The notes below the pieces were generated by a model. It searched no databases. It saw only the letters and a program-made list of their open reading frames with translations, and was not told the origin of the DNA. A stretch of DNA of 64,000 bases, from assembly GCA_045541455.1 (NCBI GenBank), contig JAZQJA010000019.1, positions 46,736-110,735 on the forward strand, written 5' to 3'. Within the stretch, counting starts at the first letter, position 1. Each line of letters opens with the position of its first letter. A program made the translations under genes and the position numbers. This document shows positions 59,031 to 64,000 of the stretch, piece after piece. The DNA comes from RGIG9041 sp045541455. Its GTDB lineage: Bacteria; Bacillota; Clostridia; Oscillospirales; QAKW01.

Positions 59031-60224
59031 TTATTTGTCCATAAGACAAGCAATACCGGGAAGCTCTTTGCCTTCTAAAAATTCAAGAGAAGCACCGCCG
59101 CCTGTTGAAATATGAGTCATTTTATCTGCAAAACCAAGTTTTTCAATTGCAGCAGCAGAATCACCGCCGCCGATGATTGAGATAGCACCGCTGTCGGCAA
59201 CGGCTGTTGCAACAGCCTCAGTTCCTGCAGCAAAGTTTTTCCACTCTGAAACGCCCATAGGACCGTTCCATACAACTGTGCCTGCACCTGCAATAGCGTT
59301 TGAGAACAACTCACGCGATTCAGGACCGATGTCAAGACCCATCCAACCGTCAGGAATGTCATCAGATGCAACAGTCATATGCTCTGTATTTTCATCATAA
59401 GCCTTACCAACTTCATTATCAACAGGGATAAGGAACTTAACGCCTTTAGCTGTGGCTTTTTCCATCATTTCTTTTGCAAGTTCAACTTTGTCGTCTTCGC
59501 AAAGTGATGTGCCAACCGAATGTCCTTGTGCTTTAAAGAAGGTATAAGCCATACCGCCGCCGATTACAAGTGTATCAACCTTTTCGATAAGGTTGTTGAT
59601 AACGCCGATTTTGTCAGAAACTTTTGCGCCGCCGAGAATAGCAACAAAAGGACGAGCGGGGTCAGCAAGTGCTTTGCCCATAACACCGATTTCTTGCTGA
59701 ATGAGGTAACCGCAAACAGCGGGAAGGTAATCAGCAACGCCTGCAGTTGAAGCGTGTGCACGATGAGCTGCACCGAAAGCGTCGTTTACAAAAATATCTG
59801 CCATTGAAGCGAGTTCTTTAGCAAACTCAGGGTCATTTTTCTTTTCGCGTTTGTCAAAACGTGTATTTTCAAGAAGAAGAACTTCACCCTCTTTAAGAGC
59901 GGCAGCCTTTGTCTTTGCGTCTTCACCAATAGTGTCTTTAGCAAAAGCAACTTCAACACCTAAAAGTTCAGAAAGTCTTTTAGCAACGGGAGCAAGTGTA
60001 AATTTAACAGCATCCTCAGGCTCTCCCTTGGGCTTGCCCATGTGTGAGCAAAGAATGAGTTTTGCACCATGTTCCATTAAATACTTGATGGTGGGAAGAG
60101 CGGCAACAATTCTTTTTTCACTTGTGATAACGCCGTCTTTCATAGGTACGTTAAAGTCACATCTTGCAAGAACTCTTTTGCCAGATACGTCAATGTCCTC
60201 AATGTTTTTCTTGTTGTAGTTCAT
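59031..60224 (-). CDS. pgk: Phosphoglycerate kinase
   Basis: 397 residues. RCDFNVPMKDG near 21-31, HMGKPKG near 62, the hinge, and the carboxy-terminal nucleotide loop SIIGGGDSAAAIEKLG near 354 followed by ISTGGGASLEFLEG. It makes ATP from 1,3-bisphosphoglycerate. It is the first gene of the operon; gap (gapdh) is not adjacent as it is in many Firmicutes. Confidence 0.98.
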   Translation of the reverse strand: MNYNKKNIEDIDVSGKRVLARCDFNVPMKDGVITSEKRIVAALPTIKYLMEHGAKLILCSHMGKPKGEPEDAVKFTLAPVAKRLSELLGVEVAFAKDTIGEDAKTKAAALKEGEVLLLENTRFDKREKKNDPEFAKELASMADIFVNDAFGAAHRAHASTAGVADYLPAVCGYLIQQEIGVMGKALADPARPFVAILGGAKVSDKIGVINNLIEKVDTLVIGGGMAYTFFKAQGHSVGTSLCEDDKVELAKEMMEKATAKGVKFLIPVDNEVGKAYDENTEHMTVASDDIPDGWMGLDIGPESRELFSNAIAGAGTVVWNGPMGVSEWKNFAAGTEAVATAVADSGAISIIGGGDSAAAIEKLGFADKMTHISTGGGASLEFLEGKELPGIACLMDK

Positions 60225-60270
60225 TGTGGTTCTCCTTATATTTTTAAATATTATTATTTACCAATTAATT

Positions 60271-60299
60271 ACTATATCATAGTTTAACCGCGATTTCAA
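60271..60299 (-). promoter_or_regulatory. Promoter of the pgk-tpiA-gpmI operon
   Basis: On the minus strand TTGAAA (60299-60294), 17 bases, TATAGT (60276-60271), about 45 bases before the pgk start. Confidence 0.78.
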
Positions 60300-60350
60300 C
60301 AATTTTCTAATAAATTATTAACTTTTAAAATTGGGTAGATATTTAGAAAG

Positions 60351-60363
60351 ATATGTGCTAAAA
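60351..60363 (+). promoter_or_regulatory. Possible extended -10 promoter of secA
   Basis: TGTGCTAAAAT (about 60354-60363) looks like an extended -10 box about 40 bases before the start; no good -35 is seen. Confidence 0.4.
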
Positions 60364-60401
60364 TAAATATTTGAATATAACTCCCGAAAGGAGAAATACT
60401 A

Positions 60402-63176
60402 ATGGGATTTTTAGATAAACTGTTTGGCAGCCATTCTGAAAGAGAACTTAAACGTATTCAGGGGCTTGTTGATGAAACATTGGCACTTGATGAGAAATTT
60501 TCAAATATGAGCGAAGCAGAACTTCGCGGCATGACTGATGTGCTTCGTGATAAACTTTTACTGTCAACCGACCTTGACAGCATTTTGCCTGAGGCATTTG
60601 CAACTGTCAGAGAATCAGCGTGGCGTGTTTTGGGTATGAAACACTACCCTGTTCAGATTATCGGCGGTATCATTTTACACCAGGGCAGAATTGCCGAAAT
60701 GAAAACAGGTGAGGGTAAAACCATGGTTGCAACTTTGCCTGCATATTTAAATGCACTTACGGGTAAAGGCGTTCACATTGTAACAGTAAATGATTACCTT
60801 GCAAAACGTGATAGTGAGTGGATGGGTAAAATTTACCGCTATCTCGGTCTTAAAGTAGGTCTTGTCGTTCACGGTATGACACCCGAACAAAAACGTGAGG
60901 CGTATGCTGCCGATATCACATACGGAACAAACAACGAATTCGGCTTTGACTATTTGCGTGATAATATGGCAATCTATAAAGAAAATATGTCACAGCGCGG
61001 ACATAACTTTGCCATTGTTGACGAAGTTGACTCTATTTTGGTTGATGAGGCAAGAACTCCGCTTATTATTTCCGGTGCCGGTGCAAAATCTACAGAACTT
61101 TATGAAATTGCGAATAGATTTGTAAACACTTTGCGCCCTATTAAAATGGTGCGTACTGACGATAAAGCGGACTATGATAAGTACATCAATATGGAGTATG
61201 ACGAAATTGAGATGGGTAGATTTATAACTCCTGAACAACATTCGCAACTCCGTAGTGCCGACTATATTGTCGACGAAAAAAATAAAAATGTTTCTCTTAC
61301 TGCAAACGGTATAGCAAAGGCTGAAAAATTCTTTAATATCGAAACGCTTTCGGCACCTGAAAATATGGAACTTTCACACCATATTCAGCAGGCAATTCGT
61401 GCCCACGGTATTATGAAACGCGATATTGACTATATTGTAAAAGACGGTCAGATTATAATTGTCGATGAGTTTACCGGCCGTTTAATGTATGGCAGACGCT
61501 ATAATCAGGGCTTGCATCAGGCAATCGAAGCCAAAGAACACGTAAAGGTTGAAAAAGAATCAAAAACTTATGCGTCAATTACATTGCAAAACTATTTTCG
61601 TATGTACGGTAAACTGTCGGGTATGACAGGTACTGCACTTACAGAGGAAGACGAGTTCAGACACATTTACGCTCTTGATGTTGTTGAAATACCTACCAAT
61701 AAACCTAATATCCGTATCGATTATCCCGATTCGGTTTATAAAACCGAGGCCGGCAAATTTTTAGCCGTTATCGACCAGATTGCACAGTGCCATAAAAACG
61801 GTCAGCCTGTGCTTGTGGGTACCATATCTATTGAAAAAAGCGAACTGCTTTCAAAACTGCTTTCAAAACGCGGCATAAAGCATCAGGTTCTTAACGCAAA
61901 GCATCACGAAAAAGAGGCTTCTATTATCGCGCAGGCAGGTAAAGAGGGTGCGGTTACAATTGCTACCAATATGGCGGGACGCGGTACTGATATTATGCTT
62001 GGCGGTAACGCGGAGTATATGGCAAAAGACAAAATGGCAAAACTCGGCTTTACTGACGAACTTATCAGCGAGGCTACCGGTTTTGCCGAGACCGATAATA
62101 CCGAAATAATAGAGGCGCGTAAAAAATATTCCGAACTTTATGACTCTTTTAAGGCACAAATCAAAGATGAGGCAGAGCGTGTTAAAAACGCAGGCGGTCT
62201 GTTTATTATCGGTACAGAGCGCCATGAAAGCCGCCGTATTGATAATCAGCTTCGTGGCCGTGCTGCACGTCAGGGTGACCCCGGTTCTACCCGTTTTTAT
62301 CTGTCGCTTGAAGACGACCTTATGCGATTGTTTGGCGGTGAACGTGTTGCGGCGGTTATGAGCACGCTTAAAGTGCCAGAAGATATGCCCATTGAAAATA
62401 AAATGCTTACAGGTACAATCGAAAAAGCACAGGAAAAGGTTGAAGGTATCAACTTCCAACGCAGAAAAAGCGTGCTTGAATACGACGATGTAATGAACAA
62501 ACAGCGTGAGATTATTTATAATCAGCGCCGTACCGTTCTTGACGGACGTGAACTGGACAGCGTTTACATTAACGCAATATCTGAGGTTGCAGAGTCTATT
62601 TCGGCAGAGTATGTAAGCGGAGAAGACAAAAATCTATGGAACTTTGCGGGCCTTAAAAAGCGGCTTGAACCGTTTGGCGTAATTAATACTGACAATGTTG
62701 AGTCTGTCGAAGATGTTCCGCCGCTTGTAGAACAGGTGCTGCTTGATAAATATAATGCGCAAAAACAGATGCTTGCTGAAAACTTTGAAGAGGCACAGCG
62801 CGTTATTATGCTTCGTTCGGTTGACCGTCGTTGGATGGACCATATAGATGATATGGACGAACTCAAACGCGGTATCGGACTTATGGCTTACGGTCAGCGT
62901 GACCCTGTTGTAGAGTTTAAATTCCAGAGCTTTGATATATTTGAAGAGATGGTATCAAACATTAAAACCGATACTGTTTTTGGTATGCTGTCACTTGTTG
63001 TAAAAAAACAAGAAGAATTAAAACGTGAAGAGGTTGCAAAAGATGCAACTGCTTCCCACGGTGAAGTGTCGGTTGTAAAAAAGACTGTTGTTAACAAAGA
63101 TAAGGTTGGCAGAAACGACCTTTGCCCTTGTGGAAGCGGTAAAAAATATAAGAAATGCTGCGGTGCTGATAAATGA
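60402..63176 (+). CDS. secA: Preprotein translocase ATPase SecA
   Basis: Motor that pushes preproteins through SecYEG. 924 residues, full length. Walker A MKTGEGKTMVATLPAYL near 102, Walker B IVDEVDSILVDEARTPLIISG near 205, the helicase motif NMAGRGTDIMLGGNAEY near 523, and a carboxy-terminal zinc-binding SEC-C motif (CPCGSGKKYKKCC). The start follows GAAAGGAG. Its stop overlaps the next gene (ATGA). Confidence 0.98.
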   Translation: MGFLDKLFGSHSERELKRIQGLVDETLALDEKFSNMSEAELRGMTDVLRDKLLLSTDLDSILPEAFATVRESAWRVLGMKHYPVQIIGGIILHQGRIAEMKTGEGKTMVATLPAYLNALTGKGVHIVTVNDYLAKRDSEWMGKIYRYLGLKVGLVVHGMTPEQKREAYAADITYGTNNEFGFDYLRDNMAIYKENMSQRGHNFAIVDEVDSILVDEARTPLIISGAGAKSTELYEIANRFVNTLRPIKMVRTDDKADYDKYINMEYDEIEMGRFITPEQHSQLRSADYIVDEKNKNVSLTANGIAKAEKFFNIETLSAPENMELSHHIQQAIRAHGIMKRDIDYIVKDGQIIIVDEFTGRLMYGRRYNQGLHQAIEAKEHVKVEKESKTYASITLQNYFRMYGKLSGMTGTALTEEDEFRHIYALDVVEIPTNKPNIRIDYPDSVYKTEAGKFLAVIDQIAQCHKNGQPVLVGTISIEKSELLSKLLSKRGIKHQVLNAKHHEKEASIIAQAGKEGAVTIATNMAGRGTDIMLGGNAEYMAKDKMAKLGFTDELISEATGFAETDNTEIIEARKKYSELYDSFKAQIKDEAERVKNAGGLFIIGTERHESRRIDNQLRGRAARQGDPGSTRFYLSLEDDLMRLFGGERVAAVMSTLKVPEDMPIENKMLTGTIEKAQEKVEGINFQRRKSVLEYDDVMNKQREIIYNQRRTVLDGRELDSVYINAISEVAESISAEYVSGEDKNLWNFAGLKKRLEPFGVINTDNVESVEDVPPLVEQVLLDKYNAQKQMLAENFEEAQRVIMLRSVDRRWMDHIDDMDELKRGIGLMAYGQRDPVVEFKFQSFDIFEEMVSNIKTDTVFGMLSLVVKKQEELKREEVAKDATASHGEVSVVKKTVVNKDKVGRNDLCPCGSGKKYKKCCGADK

Positions 63177-63670
63177 TAAAAAAGAAATTCTTTCTGTCGT
63201 TTGTAAACGAAAAACGCTGGCTTGAAAAAATGAACGGCGACGGCTTTGAACTTGTTAAAGCTGCACCGTTTACATATCAACTCGAAAAAACCGATAAAAA
63301 AATTATTTATGAGTATGTGTGCTTTAAACACGGAAAACGCGACTTTGATAACTTTAACTATAAATTAAAGGACAGCGGCGCGAAGGCTGTGTATCTTAAC
63401 GGCGAAACTGCCTTGTTTAAAAAAGATGCTCAAAAGGGTGAATTTACTCTTTTTGCATCGGCAGATGAAAAGAAGCTTAACTATCTTCGCCGCCGCTCAT
63501 CATTATATATGACAAGCCTTTGCTTTCTTGCAGCGTCGGTTTGCTGTCTTATGCTTTATAGGCGGCTTGAAGCATCAATAATGCTTGCGTTTTGTATTGC
63601 CTGTGCATTACTTACACTTTCATATTTCGTTCAATCGTTTTTACTTGATAGATATATTAAAAAAATGTGA
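63173..63670 (+). CDS. DUF2812-like membrane protein
   Basis: 165 residues. The soluble first 110 residues (FFLSFVNEKRWLEKMNGDGFELVKAAPFTYQLEK...YEYVCF) resemble DUF2812, followed by two membrane segments (about 113-130 and 135-155). DUF2812 genes usually sit beside a PadR regulator; here the gene is instead coupled to secA by a four-base overlap. Function unknown. Element copy B begins only four bases after its stop. Confidence 0.75.
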   Translation: MIKKKFFLSFVNEKRWLEKMNGDGFELVKAAPFTYQLEKTDKKIIYEYVCFKHGKRDFDNFNYKLKDSGAKAVYLNGETALFKKDAQKGEFTLFASADEKKLNYLRRRSSLYMTSLCFLAASVCCLMLYRRLEASIMLAFCIACALLTLSYFVQSFLLDRYIKKM

Positions 63671-63928
63671 GCCTTGCGAGACTTCTCATAAGGAAGTCTC
63701 GCAGTTTTATTCGCCAAAGGCGAGTTCTATTGCTTCGCAGTTATATTCGGCTAACGCCGAGTGATATTGTCCTTCGGACAGTTTTTAGGGCGAATAAAAT
63801 ACCACTACGACCAAAGGGAGTAATATCACTTTCACAAAGTGAAAATATCACTCTTTGCACAGCAAAGAATATCACTTATCTTTCTTTTTTGTTGTAAAAG
63901 GGGTTTGGGTATCACCCAAAAAGAAGCA

Positions 63929-63955
63929 TTTGTACTTACAAATGCGATGCTGGTT
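63929..63955 (+). repeat. Conserved right-side motif of the element (copy B)
   Basis: Matches 56313-56339 at 25 of 27 positions. Confidence 0.75.
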
Positions 63956-63974
63956 CTATCCGATAAGCATAAGA

Positions 63975-64000
63975 AAAGCCTCGATGAATTTCATCGAGGC
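63975..64000 (+). terminator. Terminator stem cut by the window end
   Basis: AAAAGCCTCGATGA/TCATCGAGGC stem; the expected T tract lies beyond 64000. Its position after the right motif matches the terminator near the right end of copy A. Confidence 0.65.

Larger units (their letters stand above)
63674..64000 (+). mobile_element. Repeat element copy B, lacking the four-helix-bundle gene (runs past window end)
   Basis: The first 42 bases (63674-63715) are identical to 55650-55691, including the left-end hairpin. Then come the same GGCGAGTT, TTCGGCTAACGCCGAGTG and other hairpins, with linkers ATATCAC (for example TTCACAAAGTGAA and CTTTGCACAGCAAAG). The arms TTTTATTCGCC (63705-63715) and GGCGAATAAAA (63789-63799) could close a multi-branched fold. 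The right motif is at 63929-63955. No gene is seen. Its right end lies outside the window. Confidence 0.75.

Noticed and set aside
61863..62459. 198-codon minus-strand frame inside secA
   Set aside because: Antisense shadow of a conserved gene with no independent support.
63667..63897. 76-codon open frame across repeat copy B
   Set aside because: It lies on hairpin repeats shared with copy A, has no ribosome site and is not conserved in copy A as the same frame. It is a by-product of the repeat.

Overview
The window looks like chromosome from an anaerobic, Gram-positive member of the Clostridia, probably of the Oscillospirales/Ruminococcaceae kind. The evidence is a spore gene (spoIIR), a V-type ATPase operon, an S-layer-homology surface protein, a Re-type citrate synthase operon, AddAB instead of RecBCD, strong AGGAGG ribosome sites, frequent TTG/GTG starts and A+T-rich promoters. 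The assignment is by gene content and sequence style only; no rRNA gene is present to fix it.

Layout. 1-5600: glycyl-tRNA synthetase, then the conserved rpmH-rnpA-yidD-yidC-khpB-mnmE group, without dnaA before it or mnmG after it. 5602-7800 (minus): a sporadic membrane-protein operon. 7958-11019: proline/Na+ symporter, then an A+T-rich pair made of a secreted matrixin-like protease and a lipoprotein. 11083-21065 (minus): a V-ATPase operon (H-C-I-K-F-E-A-B-D) lying directly behind an ACT-domain gene and a UPF0210 gene. 21195-24380: Lrp regulator, aminotransferase and ispE with 4-base overlaps, then spoIIR. 24551-28012: a 1153-residue SLH surface protein. 28124-29814: PflX-like radical SAM protein and RlmA-like methyltransferase.

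29840-36109 is the most unusual functional cluster: three consecutive SPFH (HflK/HflC-like) membrane proteins, the first with seven predicted membrane segments, followed by a P1B-type metal ATPase and a small Nif11-leader-like protein. It has its own promoter, a 12-base palindrome upstream and a closing terminator. I read it as a possible SPFH-caged metal pump. 36111-38777 (minus): CofE-like ligase, mnmA and a DMT transporter. 38927-44065: Re-citrate synthase, GntR regulator, aconitase and isocitrate dehydrogenase, the oxidative TCA branch to 2-oxoglutarate, with a perfect 14-base palindrome on the promoter. 44183-55638: addB-addA, a PMCA-like calcium ATPase whose ribosome site and start codon lie inside a terminator-like hairpin, and two lipoproteins (a deacetylase and an endonuclease/phosphatase-fold enzyme). 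56667-60224 (minus): pgk-tpiA-gpmI. 60402-63670: secA and a DUF2812-like gene.

The strongest structural discovery is a mobile element at about 55650-56644. It carries a four-helix-bundle (S23/IVS, Avd-like) protein, a small membrane protein and an array of short hairpins. It has split an ancestral bidirectional terminator: the two perfectly complementary 18-base arms now lie 1 kb apart, and an 8-10 base target duplication (AAGCACCTTT) flanks the insert. A related copy without the four-helix-bundle gene starts at 63674 and runs to the window end. This suggests an autonomous/non-autonomous or cargo-variable repeat family without a recognisable transposase.
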